The translations under genes and the position numbers were made by a program. Under the pieces are notes generated by a model. That model made no database searches, was not told where the DNA came from, and saw only the letters and a program-made list of their open reading frames with translations. A stretch of 64,000 nt of DNA. Source: Myxococcales bacterium. GTDB lineage: Bacteria > Myxococcota_A > UBA9160 > SZUA-336. Positions within the stretch are counted from its first letter, which is position 1; every line of letters starts with the position of its first letter. Location: positions 1-64,000 of the forward strand of contig JABSQV010000005.1 in NCBI GenBank assembly GCA_013215565.1, given 5' to 3'. Positions 23,676 to 33,153 of this stretch are shown here, in pieces.

Positions 23676-25593
23676 GCGTTTTCACTTCCTCCTCCAATGT
23701 GGAACAAGCTTCCTCGACCCCGACCGTGGTCTGGGCCTTCTGGTGGCGCCTGCGAACCGTGACCGTGCCGTCGGCCAGCTCGCGGTCTCCGGCCACCAGG
23801 ATATACGGAATCTTGGCGGTTTCGGCGGAACGAATTCGGTAACCGAGGGTTTCGCTTCGGGCATCGAGTTCCACTCGGATCCCGGATCCTCTGAGCACGT
23901 CGCAGACCTTGCCCGCATATTCCGCGTGCCGGTCGGCGATCGGCAGCACCTGGGCCTGCACGGGCGCCAGCCAGAGGGGCAGCTCGCCGGCCGTGTGCTC
24001 GAGGTAGATGCCGATGAAACGCTCGAGCGAGCCCAGGATGGCCTTGTGCATCATCGCAGGCACGTGCTCCTGGCCGTCGGCGCCCACGTAGCGAAGGTCG
24101 AAACGCTCGGGCATCGCCATGTCCATCTGGAGCGTCCCGAGCTGCCACTGGCGACCCAGCACGTCGCGGAAGTGGAACTCGATCTTGGGCCCGTAGAATG
24201 CGCCCTCCCCGGGAGCCCATTCGAAGGAGAAGCCGGCTCGCTCGGTCGCGTCGCCCAGCCGCTTCTCCGCACGTTCCCAGTCCCCGATCTCCCCGATGTA
24301 CTGCTCTGGCCGCGTCGCCACGCGGACTTCCAAGCCCGAGAGCCCGAGATCGCGATAGACCTCGGCGGTCATCCGGAGTACCCGGTCCATCTCGGCCTCG
24401 ACCTGGTCGGGCTGGCAGTAGATGTGAGCGTCGTCCTGGGACATCGCGCGCACCCGGGTCATGCCCAGCAGCGTCCCGGAGCGCTCGTTGCGGTGCAGGC
24501 GTGAGAACTCGGCCAGGCGCAGCGGCAGTTCGCGGTAGGAGCGCTTGCGCGAGCCGAAGATCAGGCAGTGACCGGGGCAGTTCATCGGCTTGACGCCGAT
24601 CTCTGCGTCTTCGCCGGAAGCACGGATCTTGAACATGTCCGGGAACATCTCGTAGTGACCCGAACGCTTGAAAATCTCGACGTCGAAGAGCAGGGGCGCG
24701 GTGACTTCCAGGAACCCGTACTTGAGGTTCAACTCACGCATGTACGCGACGAGCGTGTTGAAGAGCACCAGCCCCTTGGGCAGGTAGAAGGGCGCACCCG
24801 GCGCCCAGGCATGGAACCAGAACAGATCGAGGTCGGCCCCGATTCGCCGGTGGTCTCGTCGGCGCGCCTGCTCCAGCCGCTCCAGGTGCAAGCCGAGTTC
24901 CTTCTCGGTCGAGAAGGCCACGCCGTAGATCCGCTGAAGCATCGGGTTCGACTCGTCGCCCCGCCAGTAAGAGCCGCCGACCTCGGTGAGCTTGAAGGCC
25001 CCGATCTGCCCGGTCTGCTGCACGTGGGGACCTCGGCAGAGGTCGACGAAGTCGCCGTTCCGAAACAGCGTCAGCTCGGCGCCTTCGTCGATGTCGTCGA
25101 CCCGCGAGACCTTGAGTTCCTCTCCCAGCGACGCGAACAGGCGCTTCGCCTCCTCGCGCTCCACGACCTCCCGCTCGAGCGGTTGCTGCGCCTCGACGAT
25201 GCGCCGCATTTCGGCCTCGATCGACTCGAAGTGCTCGGGCGTCAGCCGGACCGGCACGTCGAGGTCGTACTGGAACTTCTCGCTGTGATCGGACCGTCCG
25301 ACGTCGATCTGTGTTTCCGGCCACAGCCGCTTGACCGCGGCCGCCATCACGTGCTCGGCCGAGTGGCGGATCACCTCGCCGGCCTCTGGATCTCGCGCCG
25401 TGATCACGCGAAACGGGCCGCTCTGCGAGAGCGGCTCGCGCAGATCGACGAGACGGCCCCCGATCGCCCCCGCCACGGCGCCGCGCGCGAGTCCGGGCCC
25501 GATCTTGGACGCGACGTCGAGCGGCGTCGCACCGAAGGGTACGCAGAGACAGGTCCCGTCCGGCAGCTCGAGTTCGAGCGATCGCTCACTCAT
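23662..25593 (-). CDS. thrS: Threonyl-tRNA synthetase
   Basis: 643 residues, full length. The N-terminal TGS domain (residues 1-65) is followed by an editing domain with HSAEH and LCRGPH, the His and Cys residues that clear Ser-tRNA-Thr. The class II core has FKIRASGEDAEIGVKPMNCPGHC, carrying a zinc Cys, and MMHKAILGSLERF, carrying a zinc His. The C-terminal anticodon domain begins around PVQAQVLPI. It is the first protein gene of the thrS-infC-rpmI-rplT-pheST-ihfA run and lies 76 bp after tRNA-Val. Confidence 0.97.
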   Translation of the reverse strand: MSERSLELELPDGTCLCVPFGATPLDVASKIGPGLARGAVAGAIGGRLVDLREPLSQSGPFRVITARDPEAGEVIRHSAEHVMAAAVKRLWPETQIDVGRSDHSEKFQYDLDVPVRLTPEHFESIEAEMRRIVEAQQPLEREVVEREEAKRLFASLGEELKVSRVDDIDEGAELTLFRNGDFVDLCRGPHVQQTGQIGAFKLTEVGGSYWRGDESNPMLQRIYGVAFSTEKELGLHLERLEQARRRDHRRIGADLDLFWFHAWAPGAPFYLPKGLVLFNTLVAYMRELNLKYGFLEVTAPLLFDVEIFKRSGHYEMFPDMFKIRASGEDAEIGVKPMNCPGHCLIFGSRKRSYRELPLRLAEFSRLHRNERSGTLLGMTRVRAMSQDDAHIYCQPDQVEAEMDRVLRMTAEVYRDLGLSGLEVRVATRPEQYIGEIGDWERAEKRLGDATERAGFSFEWAPGEGAFYGPKIEFHFRDVLGRQWQLGTLQMDMAMPERFDLRYVGADGQEHVPAMMHKAILGSLERFIGIYLEHTAGELPLWLAPVQAQVLPIADRHAEYAGKVCDVLRGSGIRVELDARSETLGYRIRSAETAKIPYILVAGDRELADGTVTVRRRHQKAQTTVGVEEACSTLEEEVKTRGIS

Positions 25594-25640
25594 CGAAGAT
25601 CGGAGTTTTGGGACAGGCGCAAAATCAACCCCGCGGGTGC

Positions 25641-25654
25641 TTGGCTCGAGCCAA
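25641..25654. promoter_or_regulatory. Perfect 14-bp palindrome in the thrS leader
   Basis: TTGGCTCGAGCCAA reads the same on both strands. On the minus strand it also forms a small hairpin with the adjoining CGAGCC-GATT-GGCTCG. It lies between the 3' end of tRNA-Val and thrS, about 50 bp before the thrS start. It could mark processing of the tRNA-mRNA transcript or a protein site; no U-tract follows, so it is not an intrinsic terminator. Confidence 0.5.
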
Positions 25655-25669
25655 TCGGCTCGACCTAGG

Positions 25670-25744
25670 TGGTAGGCACGGCCGGGATTGAACCGGCGAC
25701 CCCTACCGTGTCAAGGTAGTGCTCTTCCACTGAGCTACGTGCCT
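25670..25744 (-). tRNA. tRNA-Val (anticodon GAC), CCA encoded
   Basis: On the minus strand the cloverleaf closes fully: acceptor AGGCACG/CGTGCCT, D arm GCTC-AGTGGAA-GAGC, anticodon stem CTACC/GGTAG around loop TTGACAC with anticodon GAC at 25710-25712, variable loop GGGTC, T arm GCCGG-TTCAATC-CCGGC, discriminator A and genomically encoded CCA. Length is 72 nt plus CCA. The anticodon loop and variable region match known tRNA-Val(GAC), reading GUC and GUU. It lies between the AI-2E transporter and thrS, all on one strand. Confidence 0.97.
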
Positions 25745-25758
25745 CTAACCACTCGGAT

Positions 25759-25787
25759 TCAATATCAATTTCGGATTCTGGTGTCAA
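25759..25787 (-). promoter_or_regulatory. Sigma-70 promoter for tRNA-Val and the thrS operon
   Basis: On the minus strand TTGACA (25787-25782), a 17-bp spacer and TATTGA (25764-25759). The -35 hexamer overlaps the stop codon of the AI-2E transporter gene. The predicted transcription start is about eight bases before the tRNA 5' end. The region is notably AT-rich compared with its surroundings. Confidence 0.7.
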
Positions 25788-26854
25788 TTTCGTGAGGTCG
25801 GAGGCGCGGCCGGGTCCGGGCCCCAGATCCGGGGGACCACGAGAACCCGGGCCACCGCCAGAAGCGGCACTGCGAGCACGATCCCGGCGAAGCCCAGCAA
25901 CTGGCCCCCCGCGACCAGGCCCAGGATGACGACGCAGGGGTGCAGCCCGAGGCGATCGCCCACGATCCGGGGGGTGATCAGGGTCCCCTCCAGCGCCTGG
26001 ACGATCGCGAATCCCCCGGCGACCCAGGCCAGGCGCGCGTCCAGACCGTACTCGACCCCGGTCAACAGCAACGCCAGCCCGAAGCCGAGAGCCGGGCCCG
26101 CGTAGGGAATGATCACGAGAAATCCGGCCAGCGTCCCCACCAGGATCCCGGCCGGCACCCCCGCGATCGAGTACACGAGGCTGTACAGGAGCGCCAGCAC
26201 CAGACACACGCTGAGCTGCCCCCGAAGCCAGGCCGAGACCACCCGGTCCACCTGCACGCCCGCCTCGAGAACCGGATCCCGGGCCTCGGCCGGAAGCACG
26301 CCGACCAGGGTGCCGCGGAGCCTCGGGCCGTCCCGCATCGCGTAGAAGGCCAGTACCGGGAAGAGCAGGATCTCGAACGCGACGAATACCAGCGAGCTCG
26401 TGCTCCGAAACATCGCCGCGACCGCGGCCGTGAATGGTCCGCGAATGTCGAGCCTCTGAACCCGGGAGCGGAGTTCCGAGAGGGCCTCGGTACTGGTGTG
26501 CGGCAGGGAGAGGTCCAGGCGCTGTTCGACCCACGGGATCCAGTCGGTCTGCAGCCTGGACACCAGCCCCGGCAACTGCCCGATCAGGCCCAGGATCTCG
26601 GACTGAATCACCGGGAGCAGCACCAGGCAGAGCGCGGTCAGCAGCGCTCCGGCCAGTGCCAGCACGGCACCCGCGGTCGCTCCACGCGGAATCCCGAGGG
26701 CCTCGAGCCGGGTCAGCAGCGGACTCGCGAGGTAGGCGAGCAGGCCGGCCGCCGCCAGCGCGACCAGCACGTTCCGGAGTGCGATCACCGCCAGCAGCGT
26801 GGTCGCCGCCGTCGCACCCAAAATCCACCAGGCCCGTCGACTCACTGGCGCCAC
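25784..26854 (-). CDS. AI-2E family (PerM/UPF0118) membrane transporter
   Basis: A 356-residue polytopic inner-membrane protein with the family layout: two N-terminal helices (LLAVIALRNVLVALAAAGLLAYL), a soluble segment with QSEILGLIGQLPGLVSRLQ, then a cluster of helices including GTLAGFLVIIPYAGPALGF, a hallmark of the family. Members include TqsA (AI-2 export) and Na+/H+ antiporters, so the substrate is open. The GTG at 26854 overlaps the upstream gene by 13 bp; a second GTG at 26845 would form a GTGA overlap and is equally plausible. Confidence 0.88.
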   Translation of the reverse strand: MAPVSRRAWWILGATAATTLLAVIALRNVLVALAAAGLLAYLASPLLTRLEALGIPRGATAGAVLALAGALLTALCLVLLPVIQSEILGLIGQLPGLVSRLQTDWIPWVEQRLDLSLPHTSTEALSELRSRVQRLDIRGPFTAAVAAMFRSTSSLVFVAFEILLFPVLAFYAMRDGPRLRGTLVGVLPAEARDPVLEAGVQVDRVVSAWLRGQLSVCLVLALLYSLVYSIAGVPAGILVGTLAGFLVIIPYAGPALGFGLALLLTGVEYGLDARLAWVAGGFAIVQALEGTLITPRIVGDRLGLHPCVVILGLVAGGQLLGFAGIVLAVPLLAVARVLVVPRIWGPDPAAPPTSRN

Positions 26855-28011
26855 GCCGGCGGAGCGGGGTCGGGTTGTTCGCTCTCAGAGATCCGGGCGA
26901 CGCCCAGCTCGACGAGATCGGAGGTCACGCGCACCCGTTCGAGCTCGAATCCCGGAAAGCCGGTTCGGACGAGCCGATCCTGAAGCGAGCCCGGAGAAAG
27001 CGTCGACGAAAGCTCGAACTCCGCGCGGAGCGGCCCGAGCAGTCGGAGCTTCGCGCCGTCGGCCCCGATCAGCTCCGTCAGGGCCTCGCGGACCGCATCG
27101 ACCTCGGCAAACTCGCGCACGTTGACCAGGATCAGTCGCAGCGGCCCCTGCGGCTGATCCAGCACCTGCCAGTTGCGATCGAGCTGCAGCAGCAGGTTCC
27201 GGACGACCTGTTCCTCGAGCGCCTCCAGCGCGCGCGCCGTGGCCTCGGCCGCGTCGCGGTGATACGCGGGCGTCTCGAAGGTCAGACGCGCCAGTTCGGA
27301 GCCGTCGGAGGCCCGCTCCGCCCGCACCTGAACCCGCGCGTCCCCACCCACCACGCCGGCGCCCATCCTGCGCGCACGCCACAACACCTCGACGTCCACC
27401 GCGACATCGGCCCCCAGCGCACGCGCAAGCTCCGGGGCCGTCGGCGGAACCCGACCGCGACCCGGTCGCAGCGGCGGCCGGACCAGCGTGTAACCCTGCG
27501 CGCTGAGGCTGCGTCTGAGCGTCTGCTCGAAGGCGTCGAGCGGGAGTTCGGGGCTCTCGACGGCGCGCACCACCAGCGCCACCGAGGGCCGCCTGGCGCC
27601 GCCTCCCAGATAGCCGAGTTCGGAGAGGCGCTCGCGGACCTGGGCTGCATCCACCGTGGCCACGATTGGCACCACGAACAGCGTCCGCTCGGGCGGGCCC
27701 GGGTCGTTCTGGATCTCCATTGCGCTCTCGGGCCGGTAGTTGAGCACCGAGCGGGCCGCCACCGGCACGAGGTCGACACGCAGCCGCTGCTCCTCGAGTT
27801 CGAATGTGGCCTGCGGAAGCATCTCGCGCGCGACCGCGAGGACTGCCTCGAGCAGCGCCTGATCGAAGGCCTGAGCGCGGGCCGAGTAGCGGTTCTCGCC
27901 GGTCACTTCGATCGAGCCAGCCACCCTCACCTGGACCGGCTCGACCGCGGGCGCGGCCCCGGGCGAAAGCGCGATCCAAACCCACGCGAAGACCGCTAGG
28001 AGAGCTGGCAC
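26842..28011 (-). CDS. Predicted secreted protein of unknown function
   Basis: 389 residues beginning with a probable Sec signal peptide (LLAVFAWVWIALSPGAAPA). The mature N-terminus (VAGSIEVTGENRYSARAQAFDQALLEAV) weakly resembles the DUF2066 and FlgT-N type of periplasmic domains, in which a conserved string of Ala precedes a helix. I cannot name the family with confidence. Internal segments look like repeated alpha/beta units, each with a hydrophobic strand such as VALVVRAV or LRLILVNV. The GTG start overlaps the dnaE end by 16 bp and the stop overlaps the transporter start, so all three are coupled. Confidence 0.6.
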   Translation of the reverse strand: MPALLAVFAWVWIALSPGAAPAVEPVQVRVAGSIEVTGENRYSARAQAFDQALLEAVLAVAREMLPQATFELEEQRLRVDLVPVAARSVLNYRPESAMEIQNDPGPPERTLFVVPIVATVDAAQVRERLSELGYLGGGARRPSVALVVRAVESPELPLDAFEQTLRRSLSAQGYTLVRPPLRPGRGRVPPTAPELARALGADVAVDVEVLWRARRMGAGVVGGDARVQVRAERASDGSELARLTFETPAYHRDAAEATARALEALEEQVVRNLLLQLDRNWQVLDQPQGPLRLILVNVREFAEVDAVREALTELIGADGAKLRLLGPLRAEFELSSTLSPGSLQDRLVRTGFPGFELERVRVTSDLVELGVARISESEQPDPAPPAWRQ

Positions 28012-31000
28012 TCGACTACCGGTGCCTCGAAGAGCCGGTCCAGACCGTCGACCAGATCAGGGCTCACCGCCACACGGTGCCGCCTGAGTTCCAGGATGGC
28101 CTCGGCCCCGGAGGGCAGCCTCAGCCGAACCACGACGGGAACTTCTCCCGGGACCAGATCGAGCGTCTCTCTCAGAGCCCGGAGCCGCTCCGGGGACAGG
28201 GCCTCGTGATCGAGGCGCAGGTGCAACTCGCGCGTCCAGCGCGCGTAGCCGTCCTGCAGCAGGACCAGCTCGTCCCCGATCAACTCGCAGCGCCCCGACT
28301 CTATCTGGAGCTTGCCGCGCACCAGCAGCGCCTCGGTCGAGCGCAGCAGCTCCGAGTTGCGCTCGAACGCCTCGGGCAGGAAGACCACGTCGACCGTCCC
28401 GGCCAGATCCTCGAGAACCCCGCGCGCCATGATCGCGCCCTTGCGGGTCTTGCGCTGATCCAGCGCACTCAGCATCCCGGCCATCCGCACTTGCGCGCCC
28501 TGGTGCGCGTCCGAAATTCGATCCGAGCTCACGCTCGCGAGTTGCTCGAGTTCGCGCCGCCGCGCGCGCAGCGGGTGGCCGGTGATGTAGATGCCCAGCA
28601 TCTCTTTCTCGCCGGCCAAACGTTCCGGCTCGGGCCACTCCGGCAGCTCGGGCACGCGCGCCTCGACCGGGCCCGTCGCGTTTCCGAATAGCGAGCGCTG
28701 GCCGGACTCCCGGTCCCGCTGGGCCCGCTGGCCGGCTTCGATCGCGGGGGCCAGCACCGCCCAGAGCGAGGCGCGGCTCAGCTTGAGACAGTCGAACGCC
28801 CCGCAGCGGATCAGACTCTCGAGCGCCCGCCGGTTCAGACGGCGCCCATCCAGGCGCGAGCAGAAGTCGTAGAGGCTCTGGAACTCCTCACCCTCGCTGC
28901 GCCGCCTCACCAGCGAGTCGACCGCACCCTCCCCGAGGTTTTTCACGCCGCAGAGCCCGAAGCGGATCACGTCGCCCGAAGGCGCGACGCTGAACTGGGA
29001 CTCGCTGCGGTTGATGCACGGAGGCAGAATCTCGATGCCGCGGCCGCGCGCATCTCGAACGTAACGGTCGAGCTTGTCGCGATCCCGCCATTCTGCCGTC
29101 ATCAGCGCCGAGAGAAAGACCGCCGGGTAGTGCGCCTTCAGGTAGGCCGTCTGGTGCGTGATCAGCGCGTAGGCCGCGCTGTGCGCCTTCGGGAATCCAT
29201 AGCCCGAAAACTGATTCATGAGATCGAAGATCTGCGTGGCCTTTTCGGCCGGGAACCCGTTCCGGGCACAACCGTCGAGAAAGCGCTTCCGCTGTTGCTC
29301 CATCTCGGCCGGGATCTTCTTCCCCATTGCGCGGCGCAGCAGGTCGCCCTCGCCGAGCGAAAACGACGCCAGCCGGTTGGCGATCTGGAGCACCTGATCC
29401 TGGTAGACGATCACGCCGACCGTTTCCGCGAGAATCTCCTCGAGTTCGGGCAGCAGGTACTCGACGGGGGCACGCCCATGCTTGCGGCTGACGAAGTCGT
29501 CCACCATCCCCGATTGGAGCGGTCCCGGCCGGTAGAGCGCGATCAGGGGAACCAGGTCGCGGAGGTGGTTCGGTCTCACCTTGACGACCAGGTCGGTCAT
29601 GCCCTTCGAGAGTCCGACCTGGAAGACCCCCTCGGTATCCCCCGCCCGGAGCAGCGCGTAGGTCTCGGCATCGTCAGCCGGGATCCGCTCGAGCGAGAAG
29701 GCAGGAGCGTACGCCTCCCGAATCCGCCGCACGGCATCGGCCATGATGGTGAGCGTGCGAAGGCCCAGCAGGTCGAACTTGATCAGCCCCACCTTCTCGG
29801 CCGCGCGATAGTCGAACTGGGTCACGACGTCGGCGCGGTCCCGCGCGTCGCAGTAGAGGGGAACGGTCTCGAGCAGGGGCCGGGAGGAAATTACGATCCC
29901 GGCCGCGTGCTTGCTCGGGTGCCGGACCTGCCCTTCGAGACTGCGCGCCAGCTCGTAGAGTTCCGCGACCGCCGGGTCCCGCTCGACCAACTCGCGAAGC
30001 TCGCGCCCCTCCAGCGCCGCCTCCAGCGAAATTCCGAGCGTATTCGGGATCAGCTTGGCGATCCGGTCCACCTCGGGATACGGCATGCCCAGCACCCGGC
30101 CGACGTCCCGGATCGCGGCCTTCGCCTGCATCGTGCCAAAGGTCACGATCCCGGCCACGCGGCGGCTCGATTCGTCCTCCCCGTTGTACTTCTGCTCGAC
30201 GTACTCGATCACCTCATGCCGGCGATTCATGCAGAAGTCGACGTCGATATCCGGCATCGAAACCCGCTCGGGGTTCAAGAATCGCTCGAAGGGAATCGTG
30301 AAGTCGATCGGGTCGATGCCGGTGATCTCGAGCGCCCACGCCACCAGGCTGCCCGCGGAAGAGCCCCGTCCCGGACCCACCGGGATTTCGCGCTCCCGCG
30401 CGAAACGGATCAGGTCGGCGACAATCAGGAAGTAGCCCGAGTAGCCGCAGCGCTGGATCACGTCGATCTCGTAGCGAAGCCGTTGCTCGTACTCGGCGGC
30501 GTCGGAGGGCAGCACGGGCCCGCCGGGCTCGGGCTCGGGCTCGAGACCGAGCCGCGTTCGCAGGCCCCGGAACGCGAGCCCCTCGAGATAGCCGTCCAGC
30601 GTCTGGCCAGGCGGAACCTCGAATTCGGGCAGCAGCAGCTCGCCCGTCTCGAATTCGAACTCGCAGCGTTCGGCGACCTCTACCGAGTTCGTCACCGCCT
30701 CGGGGTGGTCGTGAAAGACCTCGAGCATCTCGGCCGGGTCCTTCACGTAGAACCCCTCGCCGTCGAAGCGGAAGCGTTTGGGGTCGTCGAGGGTCTTGCC
30801 GGTTTGAACGCAGAGCAGGGCTTCGTGCTGGCGCGCGTCACAGGCGTTCAGATAGTGGCAGTCGTTGGTCGCCAGAAGCGGCAGGCGCAGCTCTTCGTGC
30901 ATCTGGAGCAGCACGCGGTTCACCGTGTCCTGCAGCGGGATTCCGTGCCGCTGAAGCTCTAGGTAGTAGCGGCCCGGGAAGAGCTTCGAGTAGTTCTCGA

Positions 31001-31529
31001 CCAGCTCCCAGGCACGCTGCTCGCGGCCCTTGAGGACCTGCGAGGGAACCGCGCCGGAGAGACAGCCCGACGTGGCGATCAGCCCCTCCGCGTGCTGGCT
31101 CAGCAGCTCAAAGTCGATCCGCGGCTTGTAGTAGAAGCCCTCGAGGTAGCCCTTGGAGACCAGCTGGACCAGATTCCTGTAGCCGGTCTGGTTCATGGCG
31201 AGCAGGATCAGGTGATTGATGCCTTCGAAGCCTCCGGTCTCGGGGTCTCGATCGAAGCGGGAGCCCTGGGCGACGTAGACCTCGCAGCCGATGATCGGCC
31301 GGATCCCGGCCCGGCGAGCGGCTTCGTGAAACTCGACGGCTCCGAAGAGATTTCCATGATCCGTGATTGCGGCAGCCGGCATGCCGGTGCGCGCGAGCCT
31401 CTCCATCAAAAGCGGAATCGAGATCGCACCATCCAGAATCGAGTACTGGGTGTGCAGGTGCAGGTGCGCGAAACGCCCGGCTGCCGTCCCCTTGCTGGAA
31501 ACCGCCCGCCGTATCTTTGTCTGGGGCAC
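27996..31529 (-). CDS. dnaE: DNA polymerase III alpha subunit
   Basis: 1177 residues from a GTG start. The N-terminal PHP domain begins FAHLHLHTQYSILDGAISI. The polymerase palm has GPGRGSSAGSLVAWAL and the catalytic Asp pair in PDIDVDF. The fingers carry FKLHS-equivalent GYGFPKAHSAAYALI, followed by a helix-hairpin-helix (about 880-920) and an OB fold (VRMAGMLSALDQRKTRKGA). This is the DnaE1 length and layout, the replicative polymerase. A 78-bp gap separates it from guaA upstream; it holds a run of nine G (plus strand) and a TAAGAT box on the minus strand. Confidence 0.97.
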   Translation of the reverse strand: MPQTKIRRAVSSKGTAAGRFAHLHLHTQYSILDGAISIPLLMERLARTGMPAAAITDHGNLFGAVEFHEAARRAGIRPIIGCEVYVAQGSRFDRDPETGGFEGINHLILLAMNQTGYRNLVQLVSKGYLEGFYYKPRIDFELLSQHAEGLIATSGCLSGAVPSQVLKGREQRAWELVENYSKLFPGRYYLELQRHGIPLQDTVNRVLLQMHEELRLPLLATNDCHYLNACDARQHEALLCVQTGKTLDDPKRFRFDGEGFYVKDPAEMLEVFHDHPEAVTNSVEVAERCEFEFETGELLLPEFEVPPGQTLDGYLEGLAFRGLRTRLGLEPEPEPGGPVLPSDAAEYEQRLRYEIDVIQRCGYSGYFLIVADLIRFAREREIPVGPGRGSSAGSLVAWALEITGIDPIDFTIPFERFLNPERVSMPDIDVDFCMNRRHEVIEYVEQKYNGEDESSRRVAGIVTFGTMQAKAAIRDVGRVLGMPYPEVDRIAKLIPNTLGISLEAALEGRELRELVERDPAVAELYELARSLEGQVRHPSKHAAGIVISSRPLLETVPLYCDARDRADVVTQFDYRAAEKVGLIKFDLLGLRTLTIMADAVRRIREAYAPAFSLERIPADDAETYALLRAGDTEGVFQVGLSKGMTDLVVKVRPNHLRDLVPLIALYRPGPLQSGMVDDFVSRKHGRAPVEYLLPELEEILAETVGVIVYQDQVLQIANRLASFSLGEGDLLRRAMGKKIPAEMEQQRKRFLDGCARNGFPAEKATQIFDLMNQFSGYGFPKAHSAAYALITHQTAYLKAHYPAVFLSALMTAEWRDRDKLDRYVRDARGRGIEILPPCINRSESQFSVAPSGDVIRFGLCGVKNLGEGAVDSLVRRRSEGEEFQSLYDFCSRLDGRRLNRRALESLIRCGAFDCLKLSRASLWAVLAPAIEAGQRAQRDRESGQRSLFGNATGPVEARVPELPEWPEPERLAGEKEMLGIYITGHPLRARRRELEQLASVSSDRISDAHQGAQVRMAGMLSALDQRKTRKGAIMARGVLEDLAGTVDVVFLPEAFERNSELLRSTEALLVRGKLQIESGRCELIGDELVLLQDGYARWTRELHLRLDHEALSPERLRALRETLDLVPGEVPVVVRLRLPSGAEAILELRRHRVAVSPDLVDGLDRLFEAPVVECQLS

Positions 31530-31608
31530 CCCTGCTCCTCGAGAGTAGACGGAAATTCGGGGGGGGGCCGATCTTATCTCAGTACGCGCATCGACGCGTG
31601 CGACGCGC

Positions 31609-33153
31609 TCATTCCCACTCGACCGTCGACGGAGGCTTGGTCGAAATATCGTAGACCACGCGGTTGATGCCGGGCACCTCGTTGATGATCCGGTTCGAAA
31701 TCCGCGCCAGGAGTGCGTGTGGAATCTCGGCCCAGTCCGCGGTCATGGCATCGCGCGAGGTGACGCAGCGAACGCAGATGGCGTGTTCGTAGCTGCGCGC
31801 GTCTCCCATGACGCCTACGGAGCGCACGGGCAGATAGACCGCGAACGCCTGCCAGAGCCTCTCGTACCAGCCGGCTTCGCGGATCTCGCCAATCACGATC
31901 CGGTCGGCGCGACGCACGACGTCGAGCCGCTCGGGCGTGACCTCGCCCACCACGCGAATCGCGAGGCCGGGGCCAGGGAAAGGGTGCCGACCCCAGATTT
32001 CCTTAGGAATTCCGAGTCGATCTGCAACTTCTCTAACTTCGTCCTTAAACAATTCACGGAGCGGCTCGACCACCTCCATCCGCATCTTCTCCGGCAGGCC
32101 GCCCACGTTGTGATGCGTCTTGATCGTCGCGGAGGGACCCCACACCGACACCGACTCGATCACGTCCGGGTACAGCGTCCCCTGCGCGAGAAAGCCCGCG
32201 TCTGCGTAGCGGGCGGCCGCGCGCTCGAACACCTCCACGAAGGCGTGGCCGATCGAGACCCGCTTCTTCTCGGGATCCTCGACGCCTACGAGCCGCTCGA
32301 GAAACTCGGCCGAGGCATCGACGCACTCGAGCGGGATCCCGAGCCCCTTTCCGAACATCCGCTGGACCTCGGCAACCTCTCCGAGCCTCAGCAGCCCGTT
32401 GTCGATCATGATGCAGTGGAGCTGACTTCCGATCGCCCGGTGGAGCAGCGTGGCCACCACGGTCGAGTCGACGCCGCCCGAGACGCCACAGATTACCTGC
32501 CCGGCGCCAATCCGTTCACGCAGCAGCCCGAGCGTCCGGTCGATGAACTCCTCCATGGTCCAGGTGCCGCGCAGCCCCGCCACCCGGAAGAGAAAGTTCT
32601 CGAGCAGGCGGCGTCCCGCCTGCGTATGCGAGACCTCGGGGTGGAACTGGATGCCGTAGAGCGGTCGCGAGTCGTGGCGGATTGCGGCAAACGGGCTGTT
32701 CTCGGAGGTCGCCAGGCTCCGAAAGTCCTCCGGGAGCGCCGTGACGCGGTCACCGTGGCTCATCCAGACGGTGCTCGCGGCCGGGACGCCCTCGAGCAGA
32801 GGATCCCGGGCGTCGGCGACCCGGAGTTCGGCCGGGCCGTACTCGCGCTCGCCGGCCGCTTCGACCGTTCCCCCCAGGTGCCGGACCAGCACCTGCTGTC
32901 CGTAGCAGATCCCGAGCACCGGAATTCCGAGGTCGAGGATTTCACCCTGGATCTGGGGCGCATCCGCATCACCTACGCTGGCCGGTCCCCCGGACAGGAT
33001 CAGCGCGCGCGGCGCCTTCTCGCGCACCTGCTCGGCGGGCACCCAGGGGGGGACGACCTCGCAGTAGACGCGGAGCTCGCGGATCGTGCGCGCGATCAGC
33101 TGCGTGTACTGCGAGCCGTAGTCGACGATCAGTACCAGGTCGCTGCCCGGCAC
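31609..33153 (-). CDS. guaA: GMP synthase (glutamine-hydrolysing)
   Basis: 514 residues. The N-terminal class I glutamine amidotransferase has GICYGQQ with the nucleophile Cys83 and a His/Glu pair in FHPEV. The ATP pyrophosphatase domain has SGGVDSTV, and the C-terminal dimerisation domain ends in the typical PPSTVEWE. It converts XMP to GMP with ATP and glutamine. The GTG start overlaps the guaB stop by one base (TAGTG), a two-gene operon. Confidence 0.97.
   Translation of the reverse strand: MPGSDLVLIVDYGSQYTQLIARTIRELRVYCEVVPPWVPAEQVREKAPRALILSGGPASVGDADAPQIQGEILDLGIPVLGICYGQQVLVRHLGGTVEAAGEREYGPAELRVADARDPLLEGVPAASTVWMSHGDRVTALPEDFRSLATSENSPFAAIRHDSRPLYGIQFHPEVSHTQAGRRLLENFLFRVAGLRGTWTMEEFIDRTLGLLRERIGAGQVICGVSGGVDSTVVATLLHRAIGSQLHCIMIDNGLLRLGEVAEVQRMFGKGLGIPLECVDASAEFLERLVGVEDPEKKRVSIGHAFVEVFERAAARYADAGFLAQGTLYPDVIESVSVWGPSATIKTHHNVGGLPEKMRMEVVEPLRELFKDEVREVADRLGIPKEIWGRHPFPGPGLAIRVVGEVTPERLDVVRRADRIVIGEIREAGWYERLWQAFAVYLPVRSVGVMGDARSYEHAICVRCVTSRDAMTADWAEIPHALLARISNRIINEVPGINRVVYDISTKPPSTVEWE

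Noticed and set aside
25594-25669. T-box leader of thrS
   Set aside because: The interval is 76 bp, too short, and lacks the T-box sequence and a terminator/antiterminator pair.
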